DNA of 64,000 bases. Origin: M3007 sp040397785. GTDB taxonomy: Bacteria > Bacteroidota > Bacteroidia > Chitinophagales > Saprospiraceae. The DNA is taken from assembly GCA_040397785.1 (NCBI GenBank), contig JBBAVI010000009.1, positions 1-64,000 of the forward strand, in the 5' to 3' direction. Shown piece by piece: positions 43,197 to 52,661 of the stretch (position 1 is its first letter; every line of letters starts with the position of its first letter). A program made the position numbers and the translations under genes. The notes beneath the pieces were generated by a model. That model did not search any database and was not told where the DNA came from. It was given only the letters and a program-made list of their open reading frames with translations.

Positions 43197-44726
43197 ATGC
43201 AAGTACACGAACGCGCATTTTTACTCATTCTGGATGGTTGGGGCCTCGGTCCTAAATTCGAATCCGATGCAATTGCGCAAGCCAAAACGCCCTTTGTGCA
43301 TCATTTGAAAGCCACCTATCCCTGGAGCACGTTGGTGACGTTTGGCGAAGAAGTGGGTTTGCCGGAAGGCCAAATGGGGAACTCGGAAGTAGGGCATTTG
43401 AACATTGGCGCTGGACGGATTGTATGGCAAGAACTGGCACGGATTAATAAAGCGGTGCGGGACAAGGAATTGCACAACAATGCGGCCCTGTTGGCAGCAT
43501 TGGATCATGCGAAAGCCAACGGGAAAGCGGTGCATTTTATCGGCCTGGTATCGGATGGCGGTGTGCATTCGCATATTGAACACCTCAAGGCACTTTGCGA
43601 TATTGCTACCGAACGCGGTAACACTTCGGTATTTGTCCATGCCTTTACGGATGGCCGCGATGTAGACCCTAAGAGCGGGGTAGGTTTTTTGGAAGATTTA
43701 TTACAACATATTGAAAAACAACCGGTTAAATTAGCAAGTGTGGTGGGCCGTTATTATGCGATGGACCGTGACAAACGCTGGGAACGCGTAAAATTGGCTT
43801 ACGACCTTTTGGTCAATGGCGTTGGCACTGCGGCCGAAGATATTCCGGCTGCATTGCGGGCCTCGTATGAAGCAGGCGTTACCGACGAATTTATAAAGCC
43901 CATCGTGCATACTTCCGGTGCGCGCACCATTCAGGCAGACGATGTGGTGATTGCGTTTAATTTCCGCACAGATCGGTTGCGCGAAATGACCACCGTTTTA
44001 TCACAAACCGATATGCCGGATCAGGGGATGCACAAATTGCCCTTGTATTTTGTCACCATGACCCGCTACGATGAAACCTATCAGCAGGTGGAGGTGATGT
44101 TTGAAAAAGACGACGTGACCATGACCTTGGGCGAAGTGCTGGAACAAGCCGGAAAAACCCAGGTGCGCATTGCTGAAACCGAAAAATATCCCCATGTTAC
44201 CTTTTTCTTTTCGGGTGGCCGCGAAGAACCCTTTGTGGGTGAGCGCCGTTTGATGGTGCCTTCTCCCAAGGTTGCCACCTACGATTTGCAACCGGAAATG
44301 AGCGCAAATGAAATTAAAGAGGCGATTATGGCCGATATTCGGGACAATACGCCCGATTTTATTTGCCTTAATTTTGCCAATACCGATATGGTGGGGCATA
44401 CCGGCGTGTTTGAGGCGGCTATGAAGGCGGCTGAAACGGTTGATGCTTGTTTGAGTGAAATTATTCCCTTGGCCCTAGCAAAAGGGTATGGTTGCATCGT
44501 TATTGCCGACCATGGTAATTCGGATTACATGATCAATGAAGATGGAACGCCGAATACGGCCCATACTAAAAACCCCGTGCCTTGTATTTTGGTCAGCGAC
44601 CTTTTAAAAGACAAGATCGACATGCACAACGGGAAATTGGCCGATGTGGCCCCTACCCTGCTCGCGTTGATGGGCATGGATAAGGGCGCTGAAATGACAG
44701 GAAAGGTATTGTTCACCCCCAAATAA
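43197..44726 (+). CDS. gpmI: Phosphoglycerate mutase, 2,3-bisphosphoglycerate-independent
   Basis: 509 residues, the standard length. The start at 43197 gives the conserved N-terminus with D13 (LLILDGWG). Catalytic Ser63 is in QMGNSEVGHLNIGAGR. Further metal and substrate motifs: SDGGVHSHIEHL, HAFTDGRDVDP, YYAMDRDKRW, FNFRTDRLRE, NFANTDMVGHTG and VIADHGNSD. It interconverts 3- and 2-phosphoglycerate in glycolysis using two Mn ions. The permease gene follows after 6 nt. Confidence 0.95.
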   Translation: MQVHERAFLLILDGWGLGPKFESDAIAQAKTPFVHHLKATYPWSTLVTFGEEVGLPEGQMGNSEVGHLNIGAGRIVWQELARINKAVRDKELHNNAALLAALDHAKANGKAVHFIGLVSDGGVHSHIEHLKALCDIATERGNTSVFVHAFTDGRDVDPKSGVGFLEDLLQHIEKQPVKLASVVGRYYAMDRDKRWERVKLAYDLLVNGVGTAAEDIPAALRASYEAGVTDEFIKPIVHTSGARTIQADDVVIAFNFRTDRLREMTTVLSQTDMPDQGMHKLPLYFVTMTRYDETYQQVEVMFEKDDVTMTLGEVLEQAGKTQVRIAETEKYPHVTFFFSGGREEPFVGERRLMVPSPKVATYDLQPEMSANEIKEAIMADIRDNTPDFICLNFANTDMVGHTGVFEAAMKAAETVDACLSEIIPLALAKGYGCIVIADHGNSDYMINEDGTPNTAHTKNPVPCILVSDLLKDKIDMHNGKLADVAPTLLALMGMDKGAEMTGKVLFTPK

Positions 44727-44732
44727 GCGCGC

Positions 44733-45953
44733 TTGAATTTTCCACTGCTTGTAGCCCGGCGATATTTGTTTGCCAAGCGCCACACCAACGCGATCAACAT
44801 CATAACCGGCATTTCCGTGTTCGGGGTGTCGATCGGTACGGCTGCGCTGATTTTGGTTTTGTCTGTATTTAATGGATTTGAAGACCTGTTGGCGGGACTT
44901 TTTGGGCATTTTAACCCCGAAATCAAGGTGACACCTGCCAAGGGCAAAACCATGCAGGTAGATAGCGTGATGCTGGTAAAAATCAAAGGCATCGCGGGTG
45001 TGGCCGTTGTGAGCCAGACCTTAGAGGAAATTGCCTTTTTCGAATATGAAGGTTCGCAGGATTTTGGGGTATTAAAAGGTGTAGATAACGATTTTTCCAA
45101 GGTAAACGGTATTGACTCGACCCTTCGGGAAGGCGTGTATAAATTGGCAGAAGAAGACCGCAATTATGCCGTAGCGGGGGCGGGCGTGCGCAATAAATTG
45201 AGCATCAACGTGGATAATTTTGCGGTGCCGATCACCGTGTATATGCCCGTAGAACAAAGCACAGGCGTATTAGACAAACCTTTCAAAACCAGGATTTTAT
45301 ACCCGGCGGGCACCTTTGCCATCCAGCAGGATTACGACAATCAGTATATCCTGACCAATTTGTTGTTCATGCGCGAACTGTTGGGCGTATCGGATAGCAC
45401 CGTTTCTTCGCTGGAGCTAAAATGTGTTCCGGGCGCTTCCCTGGCGGGCATTAAAGACCAGGTACGCGCCCTTTTAGGAGCCGATTTTGTGGTAAAAGAT
45501 GCTTACGAGCAAAATGAAGCCTTTTTTAAAGTCATGCGCCTGGAAAAGTGGATGGGTTTTGCCTTCACCTTGTTGATGCTCGTTTTAATGGCGTTCAATA
45601 CCATTGGTGCCATGTGGATGATCGTATTAGACAAGCAACAGGATATTGCGATTTTGAAAACAATGGGCGCTACCGACCGCATGATTTACCGCATTTTTAT
45701 GTTGGAGGGCATTTTACTTACCTTTTTAGGCTTGATCATCGGGTTTGTTTTAGCAGTAGTCATCTACGTAATTCAAAAGGAATATGGCATTATTACCATT
45801 CCACAAGGGTTTTTAGTGACGAGTTACCCGATTTCGATGCGGTTCCAGGATTTTTTCCCGGTGGTATTTGCGGTCATGAGCATTGGAATTCTTGCTTCCA
45901 TTGCACCGGCGTTGCGGGCCGTGCGGGTGCCTACTCATTTCAGGGCAGCGTAA
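44733..45953 (+). CDS. LolC/E-like FtsX-family ABC permease
   Basis: 406 residues. The start is TTG at 44733: the gpmI stop is in the same frame three codons earlier and no ATG or GTG fits the conserved N-terminus (NFPLLVARRYLFAKRHTNAINIITGISVFGVSIGTAALILVLSVFNGFE). Topology: one N-terminal helix, a large periplasmic MacB-like core (about 50-265) and three C-terminal helices with GFAFTLLMLVLMAFNTIGAMWMI. This is the layout of lipoprotein-releasing permeases. The ATPase (LolD-like) is not adjacent. Confidence 0.85.
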   Translation: MNFPLLVARRYLFAKRHTNAINIITGISVFGVSIGTAALILVLSVFNGFEDLLAGLFGHFNPEIKVTPAKGKTMQVDSVMLVKIKGIAGVAVVSQTLEEIAFFEYEGSQDFGVLKGVDNDFSKVNGIDSTLREGVYKLAEEDRNYAVAGAGVRNKLSINVDNFAVPITVYMPVEQSTGVLDKPFKTRILYPAGTFAIQQDYDNQYILTNLLFMRELLGVSDSTVSSLELKCVPGASLAGIKDQVRALLGADFVVKDAYEQNEAFFKVMRLEKWMGFAFTLLMLVLMAFNTIGAMWMIVLDKQQDIAILKTMGATDRMIYRIFMLEGILLTFLGLIIGFVLAVVIYVIQKEYGIITIPQGFLVTSYPISMRFQDFFPVVFAVMSIGILASIAPALRAVRVPTHFRAA

Positions 45954-46102
45954 GGAAATTAGCCAGCAAAAGTATTGTTGCTTGTTTCTGTAAACGATTG
46001 ATTGACAGATTTTAGCAAAATGACGCACTTCCCCTGGCAACATGTTGTTGGAGGAAGTGTTTATTTTTGTGCCTCTTCTTTTTTACTTTAAATCCATTTC
46101 GA

Positions 46103-46906
46103 ATGAACACTAAATTTTCAATCTTTTGCCTGTTTTGTCTTACCGCTTGGATGGTTTCTACCAGCTCCATGCGTAATCCTAGCAACCCACCAACCGGAAA
46201 TACCAATGCACCAGGTGAAACCACCTGTGCAAAATCCAGCTGCCACGGCGGCGGAAGCTTTACCGGTTCGGTTGCTATTGCGGGGGTTCCCGATACCGTT
46301 GTAGCCAATCAGTCGTATTCTGTAACGCTGACAGAAACCAGCAACGCAGTACGCGCAGGCTTTCAACTTACCTGCCTAGACAATGCCAATGCTGCTTGCG
46401 GAACCTTGACGGCCGGCACCGGCTCTAACATCGGAACAGGTACCGCCAGCCGCAAATATGCGCGGCAGTCTACCCCCAAAACCATGTCAAATGGCAGTGC
46501 ATCCTGGACCTTTACCTGGCAAGCACCTGCAACCGCTTCTGCCAATACCATCAAATTCTATTTTGTTGGACTTGCAGCAAACGGCAATGGTGGTACTGCT
46601 GGCGACAATGTGCTGATTGGAACCCGGACAGTACAGTTGAAACAATTGGTGGCAAGCCAGGAGCCCACTTTGGCGGAACAAATTAAGGTGTACCCAGTTC
46701 CTGCTAAATCGACGCTTTATTTTGATTTGGGCGCAGCGGCCTCGGCTAAATTGCGGTTAATCAACTTGGATGGACAGCAAGTATTGAGCACAACCATTCG
46801 TTCGAAAGAGGCGGTGCCTGTTTCATCTTTGAAAGCGGGCCAGTATGTGGCGCAAATTGAAGTAGGCCAACAAATGGTGAGCAAACGGGTGGTTTTGATG
46901 CAATAA
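46103..46906 (+). CDS. Choice-of-anchor V / T9SS-sorted secreted protein
   Basis: 267 residues from the ATG at 46103, the start of the signal peptide. Next comes APGETTCAKSSCHGGGSFTG, the C-x4-C-H-GG form of the choice-of-anchor V (reelin-like) domain, then NQSYSVTLTETSNAVRAGFQLTCLD. The C-terminal 75 residues are a type A T9SS sorting domain (IKVYPVPAKSTLYFDLG, LINLDGQQVLS, GQYVAQIEVG). It is exported through the outer membrane by T9SS and attached or released. The C-x4-C-H could bind a metal or heme (speculative). Confidence 0.8.
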   Translation: MNTKFSIFCLFCLTAWMVSTSSMRNPSNPPTGNTNAPGETTCAKSSCHGGGSFTGSVAIAGVPDTVVANQSYSVTLTETSNAVRAGFQLTCLDNANAACGTLTAGTGSNIGTGTASRKYARQSTPKTMSNGSASWTFTWQAPATASANTIKFYFVGLAANGNGGTAGDNVLIGTRTVQLKQLVASQEPTLAEQIKVYPVPAKSTLYFDLGAAASAKLRLINLDGQQVLSTTIRSKEAVPVSSLKAGQYVAQIEVGQQMVSKRVVLMQ

Positions 46907-46920
46907 TTTTGTTTAGGTCA

Positions 46921-46968
46921 AAAAAAGGCGGCAAAACCAATTAAAATCTGGTTATGCCGCCTTTTTTT
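46921..46968. terminator. Bidirectional terminator between convergent genes
   Basis: AAAAAAGGCGGCA-AA-ACCA...TGGT-TA-TGCCGCCTTTTTTT: a long stem with A-run and T-run at both ends, so it can serve both the gene at 46103-46906 and the opposite one ending at 46978. Confidence 0.8.
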
Positions 46969-46977
46969 ATATTATAC

Positions 46978-49900
46978 CTATTGCCAAATAATGCTTCCAG
47001 CACTTTCTAACAGGCCTTGCGCATTTTCGATGCGGAAAAAATAAATCCCGGCTGGGCAATTACCGCGTTCCAAACGGAATTGCGCTTCATTGAGTCGTTG
47101 CTCTATGCGTTGTTGTCCTTGTGCATCGAGTAAAACCAAGCGCGCATTTTGGAATGGCAGCCCATCTTTGCGGCTTAAAACAGTGAAATCCTGGGCTGGT
47201 TGGGGTGTTATTAGCACGCTGGCGCTTGGTTTTTGGTTTAAAACCGGACGCGTTGCCAACACAGGCGGCAAGCCGATCGTATGTACGGTTTGATTGGTGA
47301 TAACGGGCGCGTTAAAATCGAAGAAAATAGCAGCCTGGTTAAATATTTGAGCACCTATAGGCACTTCTGGTTGCTGGCTTATCCGAAAACTGACAAATCC
47401 CTGCGAACCATCTATACTTTTATTGCTATCCGGCAACATGATATTGTTAAACGTAAACGTAAGAATACCGTTTCCGCTCAAATTCCAGGTAAATGGATGC
47501 GACCCGGTGACGCCATGAATACTTGCCGGATTCAGCCAGGGCGAAAGCGTATCGCGTATTACCACCGTAAATGCCGTATCGGTACCCGTATTTTGAAAAC
47601 GGATTAAGTATTTCAATTCCTGATTGGGTACAATTTGATGGATATCGCCAATACCATTAGGAAAGCCTTGTTTGTCGTTCGGATCATAAGAGCCCATATT
47701 TTCAACACAATCCCGGTCCCAGGACGGTGTAAATTCATCCACCGGAAATTTGTTGATATAACCCAAACTATTGAATCCGCCACAACCTTCTTCAAAAGCC
47801 AGGGTGATATGGTTGGAAGTAGCAAAGGGTTGGCCAGGCTCCTGCATGGATTGGATGCGCCAGGTGAATCCGTTGGCGGGTTGGGAAATCACCAGTTCTT
47901 CACCCTGTGTGTAGGATTTGGAATCCTGCATCATGACCACATCGTCGATGATAATAATGTAATCCAATTCATTGGAAGGGGCGGTACCGATGTTCTTTAA
48001 CTTGAATTTTACAATCGTATCTTCGCATTGTACACTTGCCTGGATTTGCGCACCCGACCAATTCGGCACAGTAGTACAAAGGGTATCGGGGAAAGCATGG
48101 GCCGTAAAACAATGGGTTTGGCCAAGTATCGTTGTGCCGCATTGCAAATACACCACCAACTTGAATTGACCGCAATCATTAGAAGCCAGATTGCCAATTG
48201 GAAATCGGTAAGTATGATTGCCTAAGTCCAAACCAGGAATTTCGGCACTGACAAAATCGGTGAATTTGTCAAGGGAAACATCTACGTATGCATTTTCAGC
48301 AATTTCACCACCTTCATTGCAATAGTTTACCCAGATCGTATTATTAAAACAACGACGCATGCCTGGAATCGTCAGATTTGCTGTCATTAATGGGCAAGGC
48401 GCGATACTGATAATATCAAAATCTACGGTTTTTGTTTGCAAAAACGTATCGAGTGTAACCGATTGAATGCTGTCGCACACCTTCCACCAAAGATCATTGG
48501 TGGTTTTTACCTGAATATTGTAAGCACCAGTATCCATAAACATGCGGTATTGCCCGGATGAATCAGAATTTGCCCAGTTGTAGTAAGCGCCTTGGGCCTT
48601 AACAAGCCAATTTTGAAAAGGCTGCTGAGCATCAGCGGTGCTGCAATCATCGTCAGCATCTCGGCGTAATCTACCAGAAAGATATGCCCCGTCCGTTGTT
48701 GGTTTCCTAGTGCGCGAAAGCCCCAAATACCGATAATTGCCAAATAAATGTTGTTTTGGAGATATTGGATCTAAAATATGTCCATAATAGTCATTAGACA
48801 TTGGTAAATATGGCCAACTTAACCCACCATCAACCGAACGTAACTGACAACCAACAAACAAATGGCCTAAAATGTTACTCGAAAGAGAAGCTATATACGA
48901 TGGAACTTTGGCAACTCCTTTTGTCCAGGTGTTTCCCTTATCAACCGAATGATAGATCGTGAATTCTTGAGTTGCCCAAATAGTCCCGACGACATCAATT
49001 TCGATATTATAAATTTTACTCAAACTAAGAATATAGGTCCAAGTTTGACCGTTATTATCGGAATACCACAACCTGTAATCAGACAGGCCAAAAGGTTGAA
49101 TTATCGCAAAAATTCGACCAGAAGGGTGAAATTCCATACGCGTAAAACTGCCATTTTCTATATTTGTATTTTGCCAACTGATACCATGGTCTAATGATCG
49201 CAATATACGTGGTGGCAAAGTATTGGCATTCATAAATAATAAAGAATCGTGCTTTCCTAAAGCGATTGCCTCGTCATAAATACCAGAAGCTGGCGTTCGA
49301 TTTTGCCAGGTAGTTCCCAAATCATCCGACCATAAAAGTGCATTTTCAGTACAAGTAACGATACTATTTGATTGCCCCAAAGCAAATGATCGCTTCTGGG
49401 AAGTTGTAAAGTTTTTCGGAATACTGTAGTTTTTATTTAAATCGCTAATTTTTGTCCATCCCTGCCCATTGTTAAAACTTCGCCATAAGCCATTGTTTGT
49501 CATTGCAAACAAAGAGTCTTCAGATTTAAAGGCCAGTTGATTCACAAATGCAAGGTCCATAGAATCTGCTGCAAACTGCCAAGTTGAACCTCCGTCCGAA
49601 GAACGGTAAAGGGCATTGTTAAATCCGAAAATGGTACCATCAGATAGCCTAATCGGAAAAATGGTCGTAATATTATGATTCGAAGGAAAAAAATTCCAGG
49701 TTTGACCATTGTCTGTTGATTTATACAATTTAAAATCAAAAGTTGGAGTCAAAAGACTACCATCCAATAATTCTACCATACCCCCGCTATCACCAAAAGC
49801 AATGTTAAGGTTTTCCCAACTCAAGCCATTGTCTGTGGACCTTCGAATATGGTAATATCCAAACATCATTAAAGTTCCATTGGAACACCCAAATATTTCT

Positions 49901-50556
49901 CCTTGAAATAAGTTAGTAGAGGAGTCTACTATAATAATTTGCCAGGATACGCCATCGTCGTAAGATATGTAGGTTGACCCATTCGTAAATTTAGGAGATT
50001 TAATGGCACCGTTCTGCAAAATTGAAAAGTTGGACGTGTAATAAGGAAGCGTTGCTGTTTCTATTAGAGTCCAACTTTGTCCATTATCTATAGATCGAAA
50101 AATAGCCTTGTGAAGAGTAGCAATTCCTAACAAAGCGCCACTCGGCGTTTCAAAAATTTGTGTAAAAAACTTATCTTGTGGGTAATGTGCCCACGTAAGA
50201 CCTTGATCATAAGAGCGATAAATGTCTGAAGTGTCTGAATAGCCCTCATTCAGCACCGCAGTGAAATTTCCAGTTGGACCTATATTAATATAATTCTTAA
50301 CAGCTTTTCCATTGATTGTAAGCGCCAGACGCTGCCAACTTTGTCCTTTATTGGTTGAACGAAATAGGCGGTTCGGTTGATCTGGGTAAAGTTCTTTTTG
50401 GTTGCCATTTACATACAGGGTGTCTCCTTGCGTTTGGGTTAGTGTTTTAAACTCGCCACCATAAGGCCCTGGGAATGGTTCCCAAAAACTATTGATCTGC
50501 GCAAAAAGAGGACGCGCAAAACAAACCAGCAGAAGCAGAAAGATGATTTTTCTCAT
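46978..50556 (-). CDS. Asp-box (BNR/sialidase-like) propeller T9SS-sorted protein
   Basis: 1,192 residues. A signal peptide ends PLFAQ. The N-terminal 620 residues carry about 13 Asp boxes (S-x-D-x-G-x-T/S-W: STDNGLSWEN, SSDGGSTWQF, SDNNGQTWTY and so on), typical of YCF48/BNR propellers. A middle region with a carboxypeptidase-regulatory-like fold (around SGRLRRDADDDCS...SGQYRMFMDTGAYNI) leads to a DUF7619-type domain (SYDPNDKQGFPNGIGD, YLIRFQNTGTDTAFTVVIRDTL). The C-terminus is a T9SS type A tail (SVLITPQPAQDFTVLS, CPAGIYFFRIENAQG). It is probably a surface protein. No sialidase catalytic residues are recognised. Confidence 0.85.
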   Translation of the reverse strand: MRKIIFLLLLVCFARPLFAQINSFWEPFPGPYGGEFKTLTQTQGDTLYVNGNQKELYPDQPNRLFRSTNKGQSWQRLALTINGKAVKNYINIGPTGNFTAVLNEGYSDTSDIYRSYDQGLTWAHYPQDKFFTQIFETPSGALLGIATLHKAIFRSIDNGQSWTLIETATLPYYTSNFSILQNGAIKSPKFTNGSTYISYDDGVSWQIIIVDSSTNLFQGEIFGCSNGTLMMFGYYHIRRSTDNGLSWENLNIAFGDSGGMVELLDGSLLTPTFDFKLYKSTDNGQTWNFFPSNHNITTIFPIRLSDGTIFGFNNALYRSSDGGSTWQFAADSMDLAFVNQLAFKSEDSLFAMTNNGLWRSFNNGQGWTKISDLNKNYSIPKNFTTSQKRSFALGQSNSIVTCTENALLWSDDLGTTWQNRTPASGIYDEAIALGKHDSLLFMNANTLPPRILRSLDHGISWQNTNIENGSFTRMEFHPSGRIFAIIQPFGLSDYRLWYSDNNGQTWTYILSLSKIYNIEIDVVGTIWATQEFTIYHSVDKGNTWTKGVAKVPSYIASLSSNILGHLFVGCQLRSVDGGLSWPYLPMSNDYYGHILDPISPKQHLFGNYRYLGLSRTRKPTTDGAYLSGRLRRDADDDCSTADAQQPFQNWLVKAQGAYYNWANSDSSGQYRMFMDTGAYNIQVKTTNDLWWKVCDSIQSVTLDTFLQTKTVDFDIISIAPCPLMTANLTIPGMRRCFNNTIWVNYCNEGGEIAENAYVDVSLDKFTDFVSAEIPGLDLGNHTYRFPIGNLASNDCGQFKLVVYLQCGTTILGQTHCFTAHAFPDTLCTTVPNWSGAQIQASVQCEDTIVKFKLKNIGTAPSNELDYIIIIDDVVMMQDSKSYTQGEELVISQPANGFTWRIQSMQEPGQPFATSNHITLAFEEGCGGFNSLGYINKFPVDEFTPSWDRDCVENMGSYDPNDKQGFPNGIGDIHQIVPNQELKYLIRFQNTGTDTAFTVVIRDTLSPWLNPASIHGVTGSHPFTWNLSGNGILTFTFNNIMLPDSNKSIDGSQGFVSFRISQQPEVPIGAQIFNQAAIFFDFNAPVITNQTVHTIGLPPVLATRPVLNQKPSASVLITPQPAQDFTVLSRKDGLPFQNARLVLLDAQGQQRIEQRLNEAQFRLERGNCPAGIYFFRIENAQGLLESAGSIIWQ

Positions 50557-50660
50557 AAGATTGATACTTTGGAAAAGTTATGGGTCAAAGATATCGTACG
50601 CAGTTTGCCATTTGTAAATACAAAAAACAGGATTTATCACAACTTAATTTTTATTAAAAT

Positions 50661-50691
50661 ATTGATTTTCAGTTTATAACATTTATTTTTG
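50661..50691 (+). promoter_or_regulatory. Promoter of the helical-repeat gene
   Basis: ATTG (50661-50664), a 19-nt spacer and TATTTTTG (50684-50691); the start codon follows 16 nt later. The divergent gap 50557-50707 is strongly AT-rich. Confidence 0.45.
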
Positions 50692-50707
50692 TCAAAATTT
50701 TATCCAA

Positions 50708-52111
50708 ATGGATGCACAGATAATTCGCATTTTCAGTCGGCTAAGCATCGCGGAACGGCGTGCGGTTGGCGATTTGGCGCGTTGTCCTTACTTCAATCGG
50801 CGCGAGGAAGTGGTTCGTTTGTGCGATTATTTGACGGAACATGCCGGCCGCTCCACCCATCCGGCCATTGCACCGGAGCGTTTGTTTGAAGCAGCGTGTC
50901 CCGGACTGCCTTATGATGCCAAGCGTTTGCGTCATCTACAATCTTATTTATTGGCCTTGGTGCGGCAATATTTGCTGCTGGAAGAAGCCCAACATGCGCC
51001 CGCTCAACAAGTACCCACGCTGCTGCGCACCTTGCGGCAACGGGGTATGGATGATTTATTTGAAAAAACGTGGACGGGGCAATTTGCAGACATGGAGCGG
51101 CAATTATTACGCGATGCACAGTATCATTTTCAGCGGTATTTGTTGTACCAGGAACAACTGGAGCACGCATCCAAACGCGAACGTTCGGCCAAACTCAATT
51201 TTCAACCCCTGCCGGATGAACTTACCGTTTATTATGTTTCTGAAATGTTGCGGCATGCCTGTTTGAGCAGTATGCACCAGGCGGTGGCGGGGCAGGCGTA
51301 TCGAATGGGGCTGTTGGAGGCCATCCTGGAGGCGGTTAAACGGGATGAAATGTTGCAAATTCCGGCCATCGCGGTGTATTACCACGCCTACCAAATGTTG
51401 CAGCATCCCGAAGACAACACTGCTTTTGAACACCTGAAAACGAGTCTGGCCGAACACCATGCGCGGTTTTCGGTCGACGAACAACGGGGTTTGTATTTGT
51501 TGGCCATTAATGGTTGTATTCGACGGCTGAATGCCGGGCGCAATGCCTATGTACAGGAGGCGCTTGATTTATACCGTGCGACTTTACAGTCGGGTATTTT
51601 GCTTGAAAACGGCATTTTATCGGGCTTTAACTATAAAAACATCATCCGATTGGCAGCAGCGTTGAAAGAACATACCTGGGCCGAACAATTTCTCGATCAA
51701 TACCGGCCCCACCTGCACCCGCGCGAGCGTGACAACTTATATCGCTATAACCGGGCTTTTTTGTACTTTCAGCAGCAAGATTACGCCCATGCCATGCCTT
51801 TGTTGCAACAAGTGGAACTGGAAGACCCGCTCAATAACTTAGATGCCCGGCGAATGTTGTTGCGCAGTTATTACGAATTGGGGGAATGGCAGGCTTTGGA
51901 GTCGCTTATACAGAGTTTTGCGGCATTTTTGCGCCGCCAGAAGAACTTAGGCTATCACCGGACGACCAATGAAAAGTTGCTGTACTTTGTTCGGAAACTG
52001 TTGGAAGCGCAAACGCAATCTAAAAAAGTAAGACAGGCGTTGCTTACCGAACTGGAAGCAACACCGGAGGTAGCAGAGCGGGCCTGGTTGTTGGGCAAAA
52101 TAAAATTATAA
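50708..52111 (+). CDS. TPR-like helical-repeat protein of unknown function
   Basis: 467 residues, no signal peptide, almost wholly alpha-helical and rich in Arg, Leu, Gln and Tyr. Helical hairpins around RYNRAFLYFQQQDYAHAMPLLQQVELEDPLNNLDARRMLLRSYYELGEW are TPR-like. The N-terminal SIAERRAVGDLARCPYFNRREEVVRL is a motif I associate with hypothetical proteins of Saprospiraceae-type genomes. Likely a scaffold; partner unknown. Confidence 0.6.
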   Translation: MDAQIIRIFSRLSIAERRAVGDLARCPYFNRREEVVRLCDYLTEHAGRSTHPAIAPERLFEAACPGLPYDAKRLRHLQSYLLALVRQYLLLEEAQHAPAQQVPTLLRTLRQRGMDDLFEKTWTGQFADMERQLLRDAQYHFQRYLLYQEQLEHASKRERSAKLNFQPLPDELTVYYVSEMLRHACLSSMHQAVAGQAYRMGLLEAILEAVKRDEMLQIPAIAVYYHAYQMLQHPEDNTAFEHLKTSLAEHHARFSVDEQRGLYLLAINGCIRRLNAGRNAYVQEALDLYRATLQSGILLENGILSGFNYKNIIRLAAALKEHTWAEQFLDQYRPHLHPRERDNLYRYNRAFLYFQQQDYAHAMPLLQQVELEDPLNNLDARRMLLRSYYELGEWQALESLIQSFAAFLRRQKNLGYHRTTNEKLLYFVRKLLEAQTQSKKVRQALLTELEATPEVAERAWLLGKIKL

Positions 52112-52166
52112 TATCCTGAGCGCTTTCAATTGCTTAAATCAACGTTTAAAAGTTTCCAATTCTACC

Positions 52167-52637
52167 ATGAAATACGTCCTACTTTTCCTGCTCTGCACGA
52201 TTATCTCCTGCCAAAACCCATCCAATATGCCTAAAGAAACGGTAAAAATGCATGCTTTTCGGCTCAAACCGGGCCAGGACCTGAAAAAGGAAATTGAGGC
52301 TTATGTACAGGCCCACCACATTGAAGCGGGCTGGATCGTAACTTGTGTAGGAAGTTTGACGCAATACAATTTGCGTTTTGCCAACCAGCCTGAAGGCACC
52401 AAAGGCAATGGTCATTTTGAAATTGTCAGCTTGGTTGGGACGGTAAGCACCCTGGGGTCGCACCTGCATGCGAGCGTGAGCGATAGCCTGGGCCACACGA
52501 TTGGCGGACATTTACTGGAAGACAATTTGGTGTACACCACCGCTGAAATTGTGCTGGGCGAAGGCACGGATATGGTTTTCCGGCGGGTGGTGGATGGGAG
52601 CACGCCTTGGGCGGAGTTGGAGGTGGGGCGAAAGTAA
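52167..52637 (+). CDS. PPC (DUF296/PCC) domain lipoprotein
   Basis: 156 residues. The PPC domain covers about 28-150 (MHAFRLKPGQDLKKEIEAYVQ, GWIVTCVGSL, FEIVSLVGTVS, SHLHASVSDSLGHTIGGHLLE). The GSHLHASVSD...GGH His cluster is a conserved possible metal site. PPC proteins are often called DNA-binding because of plant AT-hook relatives, but this one has a signal peptide with lipobox (TIISC), so it is envelope-located and that name would mislead. Bacterial PPC domains form trimers of unknown activity. Confidence 0.75.
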   Translation: MKYVLLFLLCTIISCQNPSNMPKETVKMHAFRLKPGQDLKKEIEAYVQAHHIEAGWIVTCVGSLTQYNLRFANQPEGTKGNGHFEIVSLVGTVSTLGSHLHASVSDSLGHTIGGHLLEDNLVYTTAEIVLGEGTDMVFRRVVDGSTPWAELEVGRK

Positions 52638-52661
52638 AATATTGTTTTACCTTTACACCCA

